DNA from: Saccharothrix carnea
GTDB taxonomy: Bacteria > Actinomycetota > Actinomycetes > Mycobacteriales > Pseudonocardiaceae
Assembly: GCF_003014735.1 (NCBI RefSeq)
Contig: NZ_PYAX01000015.1
Coordinates: 1-64,000, forward strand
Length of the DNA stretch: 64,000 nt
Direction: 5' to 3'
This document shows positions 1 through 8,165 of the stretch, in pieces. Below the pieces are notes generated by a model. That model saw only the letters and a list, made by a program, of their open reading frames with translations, did no database searches and was not told the origin of the DNA. Position numbers and translations under genes: made by a program. Position 1 is the stretch's first letter. Each line of letters opens with the position of its first letter.

Positions 1-26
1 GCGGACGCGAGCCGGGTGCTGCGCAT
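1..26 (-). CDS. start of a gene cut by the left edge
   Basis: Only the first eight codons are visible, read leftwards from an ATG at 26 (M-R-S-T-R-L-A-S). An AAGGAG ribosome-binding site lies about 8 bases upstream of the ATG on the minus strand. The basic, small-residue start fits a signal peptide, but nothing else can be said. It follows the molybdopterin oxidoreductase gene in the same direction and may be its operon partner. Confidence 0.4.
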
Positions 27-163
27 GGGAGTCGCTCCTTCGAGGACGGTGGCCGGAACTGTGTTTCCCGGCTTGTCATGAGTGATTCGGTACCGCCGCG
101 GCGTCGGATTGGTCGAAGCCGGAAAAAGTCGGGCCGTCTCCGCAGCGGCCACGGCGAGGCTGG

Positions 164-1795
164 TCAGGGCCGGGCGGTGAACACGATGGTGTGCCGGCCT
201 GCGGCGCCGTCCGGGATCGGTTCGGCGCGTTCGCTGGTCTGGGTGTAGCCGGTTCGGTCGGTGGCCCGGACTTCGAGGGTGCGCGAGCCGGCGGGGAGGT
301 CGAGTTCGGCGCGCCACATGCGCCAGGTGTCGACGTTGACCTCGGTGCTCAGGGTCGCGGCCTGCCAGGGGCCGCCGTCGACGCGGACCTCGACCTTGTC
401 GATGCCCTTGTGCTGGGCCCAGGCGACGCCGGCGGCGACGAACTTCCCGGCGGGGACCTGCTCGAAGGGCTTGGGCCGGTCGATGCGGGACATGGTCTTG
501 ATCGGGGCGCGTTGTGCCCAGTCCCGCTTGACCCAGTAGGCGTCGAAGTCGGCGAACGTGGTGAGTTCGGCGTCGACCAGCCACTTGGTGGCCGAGACGA
601 ACCCGTACAGCCCGGGCACGACCATCCGCACGGGGAAGCCGTGCTCGGCCGGTAGCGGCTCGCCGTTCATGCCGATGGCCAGCAAGGCGTCGCTGTCGGG
701 TTTCATGATGTCCTCGACGGGCGTGCCGCACGTCCAGCCGTCCGCGCTGCGGGTCGCGAGCTGGTCCGCACCCGGCCGGACGCCTGCTTCGGTGAGGAGG
801 TCGCGCAGGGACACGCCGATGAAGTTCGTCGTGGAGATGTACGGGCCGCCGACTTCGTTGGACACGCAGCACAGGCTGATGGTCTTCTCCACCAGCGGGC
901 GGTTGAGCAGGTCGTCGTAGGTGAGCACGAGTTCGCGGTCGACCAGGCCGTGCACGCGCATCCGCCAGTCCTGGGCGCGCAGCCGCGGCACGGACAACGC
1001 GGTGTCCACCCGGTAGAAGTCGGCGTTGGACGTGATGAAGGTCGGTGTGCCGTCACCGGTGAAGTCCGCGCCCGCCGGGATCGGTGGCGCGGTCACGTCC
1101 GGGGTGAGTCGGATGGAGCGACGAGAGGCCTCGACGTCCACCCGGCCGCCCACGAACTGCCCCGCGGCGGCGGTCGCGCCGGCGGCCGCGGCGACGGCGG
1201 TGGAGGTGATCAGGAAGCGGCGGCGACCCAGGCCGGGCACCGACCAGTCCACCGCGCGGGTCCGCGGCTCACCGGCGCTCTCGACGGGCTGCGACTCGTC
1301 CGCACCGGGCTCGCCCACCCGGGTTCGGCGGGCGAGCCGGTGCAGCCACCGGAAGACCAGCACACCCACGACCAGGCTGGTCAACGGGGCCAGCACGGCG
1401 ATCGTGTCCAGCGTGGGACGGGTGAGCACCGCCGCGACGCCGAGCACCCCCAGCGTCGCCGCCAGGACGGTTCCCGGCAACGCGCTGCGGCGGGACAGCA
1501 GTCCGGCGAGGGCCGCCGCGGCGGTGATGACGAAGGCCATGCCGGCCAGCAGCACGATCTTGTCGTTCTCACCGAACGTGCGGATCGCGAAGTCCTTCAC
1601 CGGGTGCGGTGTCAGGTCGATCGCGGTGTTGCCCACGGCCAGGAACGGCGAGGCGAACGGGTCGATCAGCGCGGCCACGAGGTGTCCCGCGGCCAACGCC
1701 GCGGCCACGGCGATCAGGCCCACCGCGGCGGCCGCCCGCAGGGGCAGCCGCGGCACCGCGGCATCGGACGGCTGCCTGGACGTGGATGCGTTCAT
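164..1795 (-). CDS. membrane-anchored sulfite-oxidase-type molybdopterin oxidoreductase
   Basis: About 543 residues from the ATG at 1795. Several hydrophobic segments fill roughly the first 160 residues. A cytoplasmic stretch then leads to an internal twin-arginine-like signal (GRRRFLITSTA), after which the molybdopterin domain follows. Its Cys ligand lies in the motif I-S-L-C-C-V-S-N-E, and a C-terminal Mo-co dimerisation domain (VEVRVDGGPW) follows. The layout (membrane domain, Tat motif, sulfite-oxidase fold outside the membrane) is that of a known actinobacterial family whose substrate is not established; sulfite or another S/N-oxide is a guess. A GTG at 1858 is an alternative start that would overlap the end of the DUF1295 remnant, suggesting the two were once coupled. 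Confidence 0.85.
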   Translation of the reverse strand: MNASTSRQPSDAAVPRLPLRAAAAVGLIAVAAALAAGHLVAALIDPFASPFLAVGNTAIDLTPHPVKDFAIRTFGENDKIVLLAGMAFVITAAAALAGLLSRRSALPGTVLAATLGVLGVAAVLTRPTLDTIAVLAPLTSLVVGVLVFRWLHRLARRTRVGEPGADESQPVESAGEPRTRAVDWSVPGLGRRRFLITSTAVAAAAGATAAAGQFVGGRVDVEASRRSIRLTPDVTAPPIPAGADFTGDGTPTFITSNADFYRVDTALSVPRLRAQDWRMRVHGLVDRELVLTYDDLLNRPLVEKTISLCCVSNEVGGPYISTTNFIGVSLRDLLTEAGVRPGADQLATRSADGWTCGTPVEDIMKPDSDALLAIGMNGEPLPAEHGFPVRMVVPGLYGFVSATKWLVDAELTTFADFDAYWVKRDWAQRAPIKTMSRIDRPKPFEQVPAGKFVAAGVAWAQHKGIDKVEVRVDGGPWQAATLSTEVNVDTWRMWRAELDLPAGSRTLEVRATDRTGYTQTSERAEPIPDGAAGRHTIVFTARP

Positions 1796-1847
1796 ACCAG
1801 GTCTTCGCAGCCGCCGACCGCGCGGATTGGCCCGGAGCGCCTGCCGG

Positions 1848-2402
1848 TCACGGTTCACCTTGACGGGTGGGCCGGGGCGGTATCGGCAGGAAACCGCTCG
1901 TGCGCCGGACGTAGTCGGCGTAGGCGGGTCGTCGACGGCGCAGGTGGTCTTCGAGCATCGGTTTGCCGGTGCCCTTGGCGAGCAGGAAGGTCATCGGCAC
2001 CGGTGCCACGACGGTCGCCACGCCGTACCACGACGAGCACGCCGCCAGGAACAGGCCCCACCAGACGCAGGCGTCGCCGAAGTAGTTCGGGTGCCGCGTG
2101 TAGCGCCACAGCCCTCGGTCGAGCACCTGGCCGCGGTGGGCGGGGTCGGCCCGGAAGCGCTGCAGCTGCCAGTCGCCGACCGCTTCGAACACCATGCCGA
2201 CCGACCACAACGCCGTCGCGGCCGCGATCACCGCGGGGTGGGCGCCGGAGCCGTACTGGGCGGCTTGGACCGGCAGCGACACCAGCCACAGCACGACCGC
2301 CTGAGCCAGGTAGGCGCGCACCAGCACGTGCAGGTGGGGGTTCCCCTTGGCACGACGGCGCATCTCGGCGTAGCGGTGGTCCTCGGGCTCGCCGCGGCGG
2401 CG
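1848..2402 (-). pseudogene. 5'-truncated DUF1295 membrane protein
   Basis: The reading frame ends at 1848 and shows the C-terminal two thirds of a DUF1295 (steroid 5-alpha-reductase-like) protein: hydrophobic helices, then RYTRHPNYFGD and the terminal F-L-P-I-P. Family members are about 260 residues; here the homology begins abruptly at RRGEPEDHRYAEM (near 2399) and the N-terminal third is absent. The only in-frame ATG is inside the homology, at 2363. Immediately upstream, head to head, lies an equally N-terminally truncated methyltransferase. DUF1295 and cyclopropane-synthase-like genes commonly sit together in actinomycetes, so I read the junction near 2402-2412 as a rearrangement scar. Confidence 0.75.
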
Positions 2403-2411
2403 CTGATCGCG

Positions 2412-3117
2412 AGGTTGACGGGCAACCCGGCGGCGTGCTCGACCTCGCCGACGTCCGCGCCGGCACCCACCTGCTCGAGATCGGCACCGGCCGGGGCGCG
2501 CTGGCGATCCGCGCCGCCCGGCGTGGCGCCCGCGTCACCACGCTCACCATCTCCGCCGAGCAGAAGCACCTCGCCGAACAACGCATCGCCCAGGCCGGGC
2601 TCACCGACCGCGTGCAGGTGCTGCTGCGCGACTACCGCGAAGCCCGCGGCAGCTACGACGCCGTGGTGTCCGTGGAGATGATCGAAGCCGTGGGCGCCGA
2701 CTACTGGCCCACCTACTTCCGCACCCTCGACCGCGTGCTCGAGCCCGGCGGCCGGGTCGGGCTCCAGGCGATCACGATGCCGCACGACCGCCTCCTGGCC
2801 ACCCGCCGCTCCTACACCTGGATCACAAGTACGTCTTCCCCGGCGGCCAACTGCTGTCCGTCCCCGCGATCCAGGACGCGGTCCGGCACCACACCCGACT
2901 CGCCATCACCGAACGCCGCTCGCTCGGACCCGACTACGCCCGCACCCTGCACCACTGGCGCGCCCGCTTCCTCGACAACTGGCCCAGGGTCGCCGCCACG
3001 CGCTTCGACGACACCTTCCGCCGCCTGTGGGAGTTCTACCTCGCCTACTGCGAAGCCGGCTTCGGATCCGGTTACCTCGACGTGCTCCAACTGGGCCTCA
3101 CCAAACACCACCGGTGA
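2412..3117 (+). pseudogene. broken cyclopropane-fatty-acid-synthase-like methyltransferase
   Basis: Frame 2 from about 2412 reads a SAM-binding domain (HLLEIGTGRGALAIRAA, then SVEMIEAVG and GLQAITMPHDR). The expected next residues I-H-K-Y-V-F-P-G-G appear only after a shift to frame 1 at about 2824, where one C appears to be missing (ATCACAAG for ATCCACAAG). Frame 1 then continues with a good family C-terminus to TGA at 3115-3117. The N-terminal about 180 residues of the family are missing and no start codon or ribosome-binding site is present. This is a doubly broken gene: truncated at the scar and frameshifted. Confidence 0.85.
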
Positions 3118-3124
3118 CCGCACG

Positions 3125-3144
3125 GCGGGACGGCGCCGTCCCGC
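3125..3144. terminator. perfect 20-base palindromic hairpin
   Basis: GCGGGACGGC is followed directly by its reverse complement, eight bases after the stop of the broken methyltransferase. It is probably that gene's terminator; no U-tract follows, as is usual in actinomycetes. Confidence 0.6.
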
Positions 3145-3285
3145 TGCTTCCGGCTTGCTCACCGGGCCATCGCGCCCTGCCCGACCCACCTCCACCCGAC
3201 CGGGCGGCCCGGCGGCGCACGCCGGTCAGTGCCGCACGCCCATCCTCTCCAGGGCCAGTCGCAGCGCGCGGAGTCCGAAGAAGAC

Positions 3286-3438
3286 ATCGGCCGGACCAAC
3301 GGCTTCGACATCGCCCCGAACGGCGAGGCCCTGGCCGCCTCGGGTGCGCGGGTCTACCGGATCGACCTGGGAACCGGTCGGGCCCGGCTCGTCGGCCTGG
3401 TCCCCGGCAGCGTCACCGGCCTGGCGTTTCGCCACTGA
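3286..3438 (+). pseudogene. C-terminal remnant resembling DUF4394 protein
   Basis: About 50 residues in frame before TGA at 3438 read NGFDIAPNGEALAASG, then VYRIDLGTGRARLVG and a terminal V-T-G-L-A-F. This resembles the last repeat of DUF4394 (beta-propeller-like, often secreted) proteins. The rest of the gene and any signal peptide are absent, while a strong hairpin remains after the stop. I infer a deletion that left only the 3' end. Confidence 0.5.
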
Positions 3439-3446
3439 GCACGACG

Positions 3447-3485
3447 GGGTGGCCGCGGTCGGGTCCGGCCCGACCGCGGCCACCC
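3447..3485. terminator. 17-bp stem hairpin
   Basis: GGGTGGCCGCGGTCGGG (3447-3463) and its exact complement (3469-3485) enclose a 5-base loop, nine bases after the stop of the DUF4394-like remnant. It is a likely intrinsic terminator. Confidence 0.7.
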
Positions 3486-3629
3486 ACGAAGCGCCTGGGG
3501 TGAGTCCTGCTCGCGAGTCGCGTCTCATCACGGCCGCCTTCGGACCGATTGCCCGTATTGTGGTCGCCGACCGAATCCGAGCGTGACGGGGAACAGCTGG
3601 CCGGCCACGCGTCTTCAGTCGAGGAGGAC

Positions 3630-4049
3630 GTGAGGCCGGTGGACAGCGACGACCCGGCGACCACGGTCGCGTTGCCCCTGGACGAGGACGTTCCGCCGTT
3701 GGCCGCCGTGCGGCGTTGGGCGGCCGAAGCGCTGGTCGGCCTGACCGAGGACGAGCTCGACGATTGCAGGCTGGTGATCACCGAACTGGTCAGCAACGCC
3801 TACGACCACGGCGTCGGCCCTCGTGCCGTCCGACTTCGGTGCTCGGCGGACCGGGGTGTCGTCCGCATCGAGGTGGATGACGCCTCGGCCGACGACCTCA
3901 CGTACGGCCGCTCCCGGCTGGGGCCCAATCGCGGCCGGGGCCTGGTCATCGTCGACAAGCTGGCCGGGACCTGGGGCGTGGAGCGGCACCCGGGCGGCAA
4001 GACCGTCTGGGCGGAACTGCCCTGTGGGGCGTCCCACGTACCGCACTGA
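3630..4049 (+). CDS. RsbW-like anti-sigma factor histidine-kinase-type ATPase
   Basis: About 139 residues forming a single HATPase_c_2 domain. The N box is ITELVSNAYDHG, the G1-type motif is about VDD and the lid region reads GPNRGRGLVIVDKLAGTWG. Such proteins bind or phosphorylate anti-anti-sigma (STAS) partners. AGGAGG at 3622-3627 precedes two candidate GTG starts, 3630 (very close spacing) and 3639 (11 bases); the choice is uncertain. No STAS or sigma gene is adjacent. The gene is intact although its neighbours on both sides are broken, and its 3' end nearly abuts the truncated TPR gene coming from the other strand. Confidence 0.8.
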   Translation: MRPVDSDDPATTVALPLDEDVPPLAAVRRWAAEALVGLTEDELDDCRLVITELVSNAYDHGVGPRAVRLRCSADRGVVRIEVDDASADDLTYGRSRLGPNRGRGLVIVDKLAGTWGVERHPGGKTVWAELPCGASHVPH

Positions 4050-4065
4050 CCCGGATCGGACGGGT

Positions 4066-4374
4066 GCCTCTTCCAGTGCCGCGATCTCCAGCGCACCCCG
4101 CGCCTTGCGGTAGTACGAGGGATCGCCGGTGATCCGGGCCTGCTCCACGTAGCTGCCGCCGAGCGACGCCCAGGTGGCCGCGTCCTCCGGTGACCGGCGG
4201 AGCTTGTCCTGGGCGGCGGCGATGACGCGCTGCACACCGCTGTGCGCCAACGCGGCTCGCGGCGGCGGTGTCTCGGTCTCGCCGCTGGGAGTGGTCAACG
4301 CCGAAGCGGTCGACACCGAGCAGCGCGACGCCGGCCACGATGGCCAGCACTGCGACGATCCTGCGACGGGTCAT
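4066..4374 (-). pseudogene. truncated, frameshifted TPR-type membrane/secreted protein
   Basis: An ATG at 4374 opens a frame with a hydrophobic N-terminal anchor (MTRRRIVAVLAIVAGVALLG). The following TPR-like sequence (AAQDKLRRSPEDAATWASLG, SYVEQARITGDPSYYRKA) lies in another frame, entered somewhere between about 4310 and 4260. The TPR homology stops near 4066, just beyond the end of the convergent anti-sigma gene. The gene is therefore frameshifted and missing its 3' part. Related proteins carry several more TPR units. No function can be assigned. Confidence 0.65.
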
Positions 4375-4386
4375 GCTGGTGACGCC

Positions 4387-4423
4387 GTGCCGGGCCGACC
4401 GGGCCCAGCGGCCGGCCCGGCAC
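4387..4423. terminator. 11-bp stem hairpin
   Basis: GTGCCGGGCCG (4387-4397) pairs with CGGCCCGGCAC (4413-4423). It lies 3' of the minus-strand esterase that ends at 4458, so it is probably that gene's terminator. Confidence 0.55.
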
Positions 4424-4457
4424 GTGCTCGCCGGGCCGGCCATCCGCCGAACGGGTG

Positions 4458-5315
4458 TCAGCGCAGGGACGAGGCGAGGCCGATGCCCTGCTCGCGCAGC
4501 GCCCGCGCGACCACCTCGGCGATGCGGGCCGCGCCGGCGGCTTCGAAGTGGGTGTGGTCGTTGCAGAAGAACGCGCCGACCGCGCCCTGCGTGTAGTCGC
4601 CGTTGTTCGGGCACAGGCGCAGCGAGTTGTAGAGGGCGACGCTGCGCTGGTGCAGGTCGATGACCGGCACCTGGTCGGCCTGCCCCTGGGCGATGGTCTC
4701 GGCCACGAACCCGCGGTTGCCCACGGCGGTGGAGCCGGAGCAGCGGATCGCGGCGACCGGCGTCACGAACACCGGCTTGACACCGCGGGCCTTGGCCTCA
4801 CGCGCCATTGTGGACAGCAGCTGGCGGTAGCGGGTGGTGCCCACGTGCCGGGGGCAGTTGCGGTCGCCGTCGTTGATGCCGAACTGGATGATCAACCAGT
4901 CCCCCGCCCTCATGCCGTTGGTGGACAGCATGGTCGCCCAGCGGGAGGCGTAGGTGCGTGGGCTGACCACGCACTCGCCGGTGGAGTCCTTGGTGCTCTT
5001 GACGTTGGACTCGTAGAGCCAGGTCTGGATGCTGCGCCCGCCCACGGCGTTGTTGACCACGGTGACGTCGTCGGTGAACAGCCGGTCGAACTGGCTGCCC
5101 CAGCCCGCCGGGCAGCTGACGCCGGAGTTGGGGTTGGCCACGGTGGAGTCACCGGCCAGCCACACCTTGAACGGCGCGGCGGCGACCCCCGGACCGGTCC
5201 GGTCGGTGGCGAGGCAGGGCGCGGGCGCGGCTTGCGCCGGCGTGGTCACGACCGCCGCGGCGGCGCACACCGCCGCCGCGACCGCCAAGTTCCTGGTGAG
5301 CCGGGAAATCCTCAT
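4458..5315 (-). CDS. secreted CE12 rhamnogalacturonan-acetylesterase-like SGNH hydrolase
   Basis: 285 residues with a signal peptide cleaved after A-Q-A-A (about residue 30). The SGNH blocks are in order: block I GDSTVANPN with the nucleophile Ser at about 57, the Gly block (NNAVGGRS), the Asn block QFGINDGD, and the catalytic D-x-x-H as DHTHF near the C-terminus. G-D-S-T and N-D-G are typical of carbohydrate esterase family 12. Family members remove acetyl groups from pectic rhamnogalacturonan or xylan. It lies 26 bases downstream of a second CE12 gene and is probably cotranscribed with it. Confidence 0.88.
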   Translation of the reverse strand: MRISRLTRNLAVAAAVCAAAAVVTTPAQAAPAPCLATDRTGPGVAAAPFKVWLAGDSTVANPNSGVSCPAGWGSQFDRLFTDDVTVVNNAVGGRSIQTWLYESNVKSTKDSTGECVVSPRTYASRWATMLSTNGMRAGDWLIIQFGINDGDRNCPRHVGTTRYRQLLSTMAREAKARGVKPVFVTPVAAIRCSGSTAVGNRGFVAETIAQGQADQVPVIDLHQRSVALYNSLRLCPNNGDYTQGAVGAFFCNDHTHFEAAGAARIAEVVARALREQGIGLASSLR

Positions 5316-5341
5316 CGATCCTCCATGTCGTGCCGGCTGGT

Positions 5342-6388
5342 CTAGCGGACCTGGGTCGACCTGATGACGCCGAGCCGCAGGGCCTCGTCGAGCACCAGGG
5401 CCGCCATCGCGGCCGCGCCGTACTCGGAGAAGTGGGTGTTGTCACCCTTCTCCCGCGTCAGGAACAACCGCTCCGACCCGGTGACGCCGAGCTGCTGGAC
5501 GAGGTTCGCGGACGACGTGGTCAGGTCGACCAGCGGTGTGCCCTGCGCGCGGGCGACGGCCTTCATCTCGCTGGGCAGGTTGACGCCCAGCTCGTTCACG
5601 TGCCACGCGGTGCCGGTGAGCCGCCCGGCCGAGTCGAACAGCCGGCGGACCGGCGGCGTCACCAGCACGGGCGCGCCGCCCGCCGCGCGCACCTCGCGAA
5701 CCATCCGGGTGAGGTTGTCGCGGAACGCGGTGGCGGTCGTGCGCTTGTCGTTGTGGCCCACCTGGATCGCGACGGTGTCACCCGCGCGGGTCTGCGACCG
5801 CACGGCCGGGAACAGCACCGGGTTGGACAGCACCGAGCCGGAGCTCTCGCCGGAGTCGGCGTAATTGGCCACCGACAGGCCCTCGCGCAGGCGCGCGGGC
5901 AGCAGCTGGCCCCAGCCGGTGTAGGGCGCGGTGGGCTGGTCGCACACGGTCGAGTCGCCGACCAGGAACAACGCCGGCGGTCGGACCGGCCGGACGGTGA
6001 TCGCCTCGACCGCCGGGGAACGCCCGTCGAACACCAGGGTCAACCCGGGCGTGCCGGTGCCGCCCTGACCCGTCGGCTGCCCTTCCGGTTGCCGCACTTC
6101 GACCGTGACGACCCGGTCGAGCAGGTGGCCCGCGGCGGTGTCCACCGCGTTCAGCACGCGGCGGCGGGCCTCGGCCGTGATGCCGGTGCCGGCGGCGCGG
6201 GACCGGCTGCCCAGCCGCACGGTCACGTCGTAGTGGCCGGGCGCCACGTCGTAGCGACAGGTGATCGGGCCGGTGCCGGTGCAACCGGCCGGTGCGGCGT
6301 GCGAGGGCGCGGTGCCGAGGACGGTGAGCGCGCCGGCCGTGAGTGTCACGGCCAGCGCCGCGCGCAGAACGGCGGTCCGAGAGGGCAT
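5342..6388 (-). CDS. secreted CE12 esterase with N-terminal beta-sandwich domain
   Basis: 348 residues. After a signal peptide ending at S-H-A-A, about residues 35-130 form a beta-rich region (PGHYDVTVRLGS, VEAITVRPV) resembling the carbohydrate-binding-like domain seen ahead of CE12 esterases. The SGNH catalytic domain follows, with FLVGDSTVCDQ (Ser), QVGHNDKRT and DNTHFSEYG (Asp/His). The role is deacetylation of pectin-type polysaccharide outside the cell. It is the first gene of a two-gene unit with the CE12 gene at 4458. A 14-bp hairpin separates it from the upstream esterase at 6498. Confidence 0.88.
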   Translation of the reverse strand: MPSRTAVLRAALAVTLTAGALTVLGTAPSHAAPAGCTGTGPITCRYDVAPGHYDVTVRLGSRSRAAGTGITAEARRRVLNAVDTAAGHLLDRVVTVEVRQPEGQPTGQGGTGTPGLTLVFDGRSPAVEAITVRPVRPPALFLVGDSTVCDQPTAPYTGWGQLLPARLREGLSVANYADSGESSGSVLSNPVLFPAVRSQTRAGDTVAIQVGHNDKRTTATAFRDNLTRMVREVRAAGGAPVLVTPPVRRLFDSAGRLTGTAWHVNELGVNLPSEMKAVARAQGTPLVDLTTSSANLVQQLGVTGSERLFLTREKGDNTHFSEYGAAAMAALVLDEALRLGVIRSTQVR

Positions 6389-6446
6389 GGGTGTGCTCCT
6401 TGCTGCGGTTCGCCCGCATGGCGGGAGGGGGTTCGTGCGCAGGCCG

Positions 6447-6485
6447 GCTCCACGTCCGGGGAAGGAGAGCTCCCGGACGTGGAGC
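6447..6485. terminator. 14-bp stem hairpin
   Basis: GCTCCACGTCCGGG (6447-6460) and its exact complement (6472-6485) surround an 11-base loop, 13 bases after the stop of the RICIN-esterase gene on the minus strand. Confidence 0.75.
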
Positions 6486-6497
6486 GGGGACGACGGC

Positions 6498-7976
6498 TCA
6501 GCCGGTGGTGAGTGCCGCCGACAGGATCGGCGCGAGCCGGTCGGCGATCTTGCGGTGGCCCTGGTCGTTGGGGTGCACGTTGTCGGTGGTGTCGGTGGAT
6601 TCGACGATCCAGCCCGTGGTGTCGACGAACCGCACCTTCGGGTCGGCGACGGCCCGCACGGCCGCCTGCGTCTCCGGGATGTAGCGCTTGCGGAAGGTCT
6701 GCATCGCCAGGATCGTGGCGTTCGGGTACTTCTGGCGCGCCCGCTGGAGGAGCGTGACGTAGGCGGACTGGAACTGCGGTCCGGTGACGCTGTGGCCGAC
6801 GTCGTTGGTGCCGAGGTTGATCACCACGGCGTCGGCGCGGTAGCGGGAGAAGTCCCAGTTCGCGGCGTCGGCCTGCAAACCGGTGCGCAGGAACCGGTCG
6901 CTCATCCCGATGCAGCCGTCCGCCGCCGAGACCAGGCACGCACCGCCGACCGCGATCTGCGTGTGACCCGCGCCCAGGCGTTCGCCGACCAGCCAGCCGT
7001 AGGCGGTCAGGGCTTGCTTGGACGACTGCTGGCCCACCGTGATCGAGTCACCGACGAACTCGACGAGCTTGGCCGGCACGCTCGGCGCGAACGTCGTCGC
7101 GCCCGCGTCCAGCTCGACGCCGCGGAACACCGCGTCACCCCGGTAGGAGCCGGCGATCGGCCGGTAGGACACCCGCAGGGTGTGGTTGCCGCTCGCCAGC
7201 GGCGTCGGGGTGAGGTCCACCGTGCCGCTGCGGTTGACGTACGAGACGTCGGGGCCGCCGTCGATGCTGACGTAGAAGTCGATCGCGTTGCGCTGCTTCA
7301 ACTTCACCGTGCGGCCGGTGAACCCGACGAGCACGTAGGCGCCCGCCCACTCCGAGACGTGCGCGGTCGGGTCGGCGGTGTTCCACCGGCCGAAGTACTT
7401 CACGTTCGGGTCGGTCGGCGAACCGTTGCCGCCCGGCGTGCCGCCGCCGAGCCGGACCAGCAGCCACTGCTGGTTGGTGCCGCCGTTGACGTCGTACTGG
7501 GACACCCGCGCGCCGTCCGCGGTCGAGCGCTCCCACACGTCCAGCGCCTTGCCGCTGTTGCGGTTGACGATCCGCACGTGCCCGGCGTCCGCGTCGACCA
7601 GGCCGAACTGCTGGTTGGTCGAGTTCTTGTCGGTCCACTGCACCACGTTCGCGCCGTTGGCGGTGGAGGAGCCGGAGATGTCCACGACCTTGCCGCTGTA
7701 GCGGGACCTCAGCCGGTAGAACCCGCCGCCGGAGTCGACGAACTGGAACTGCTGCGCGGCCGAGTCGGTCCTGGTCGCCTGCACCACAGCGGCGCCATCG
7801 GCTGTGGACTGCACCTGCATGGCCTTGCCGCTGTGCCGGGCCACCACCGCGTAGCTCGCCGTGGTGTCGACCGTGGCCGCCTGGGCGGGCGGTGCGACCG
7901 GTGCGAGCGCGACGACCGCGCCCACGACCAGCACGAGCGCCGATCGCATGACCGCACCGCATGACGACAGTGTCAT
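6498..7976 (-). CDS. secreted RICIN plus CE2-type SGNH esterase
   Basis: About 492 residues from the ATG at 7976 (AAAGG ten bases upstream; an ATG at 7949 is possible). After the signal peptide comes a RicinB_lectin_2 module with three repeats (SGKAMQVQ, SGKVVDISG, SGKALDVWE and the N-Q-Q-W/F motifs). A CE2-like jelly-roll (YFGRWNTADP) follows, then an SGNH domain with VEFVGDSITVG (Ser), INLGTNDVGH and NVHPNDQGH (Asp/His). CE2 enzymes deacetylate xylan or glucomannan, and the lectin part would hold the enzyme on galactose- or xylose-containing polymers. It is separately terminated from the CE12 genes and has its own palindromic upstream element. Confidence 0.87.
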   Translation of the reverse strand: MTLSSCGAVMRSALVLVVGAVVALAPVAPPAQAATVDTTASYAVVARHSGKAMQVQSTADGAAVVQATRTDSAAQQFQFVDSGGGFYRLRSRYSGKVVDISGSSTANGANVVQWTDKNSTNQQFGLVDADAGHVRIVNRNSGKALDVWERSTADGARVSQYDVNGGTNQQWLLVRLGGGTPGGNGSPTDPNVKYFGRWNTADPTAHVSEWAGAYVLVGFTGRTVKLKQRNAIDFYVSIDGGPDVSYVNRSGTVDLTPTPLASGNHTLRVSYRPIAGSYRGDAVFRGVELDAGATTFAPSVPAKLVEFVGDSITVGQQSSKQALTAYGWLVGERLGAGHTQIAVGGACLVSAADGCIGMSDRFLRTGLQADAANWDFSRYRADAVVINLGTNDVGHSVTGPQFQSAYVTLLQRARQKYPNATILAMQTFRKRYIPETQAAVRAVADPKVRFVDTTGWIVESTDTTDNVHPNDQGHRKIADRLAPILSAALTTG

Positions 7977-8097
7977 GTTCGTGCCTTTCGCCTGAGTCGG
8001 CACGGCGGCCGGGCCGCCGGACGAGAGGACTTCTTCGGCGGAAGAGTTGCGCAGATTTCCCTTGGGGGTCAACGGCCGCATCTCGTATGGGCCGGTG

Positions 8098-8115
8098 CGT
8101 CGAACACGTTCGACG
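8098..8115. promoter_or_regulatory. palindrome upstream of the RICIN-esterase
   Basis: CGTCGAAC-AC-GTTCGACG is a perfect 8-bp inverted repeat with a 2-base spacer, about 120 bases upstream of the chosen start at 7976 and outside any coding frame. It is a candidate repressor or activator site. The cognate regulator is not identifiable in the window. Confidence 0.4.
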
Positions 8116-8135
8116 ATGGCGACGTACCGCCCTTT

Positions 8136-8155
8136 TCGGACGTTCCGGCGTCCGA
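8136..8155. terminator. hairpin after the SpoIIE phosphatase
   Basis: TCGGACG (8136-8142) and CGTCCGA (8149-8155) enclose TTCCGG. The hairpin is flanked by CTTT and GAAAG, which extend the pairing imperfectly. It lies 10 bases 3' of the phosphatase that ends at 8166 on the minus strand. Confidence 0.6.
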
Positions 8156-8165
8156 GCGGAAAGCG

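Noticed and set aside
2380..2430. Insertion sequence or attachment site at the DUF1295/methyltransferase scar
   Set aside because: No terminal inverted repeats, target duplication, transposase or integrase sequence was visible around the junction.
950..3586. 878-residue plus-strand open frame
   Set aside because: Most of it is antisense to the molybdopterin oxidoreductase and DUF1295 genes with Arg/Gly-rich low-complexity translation; only 2412-2824 is real (methyltransferase remnant).
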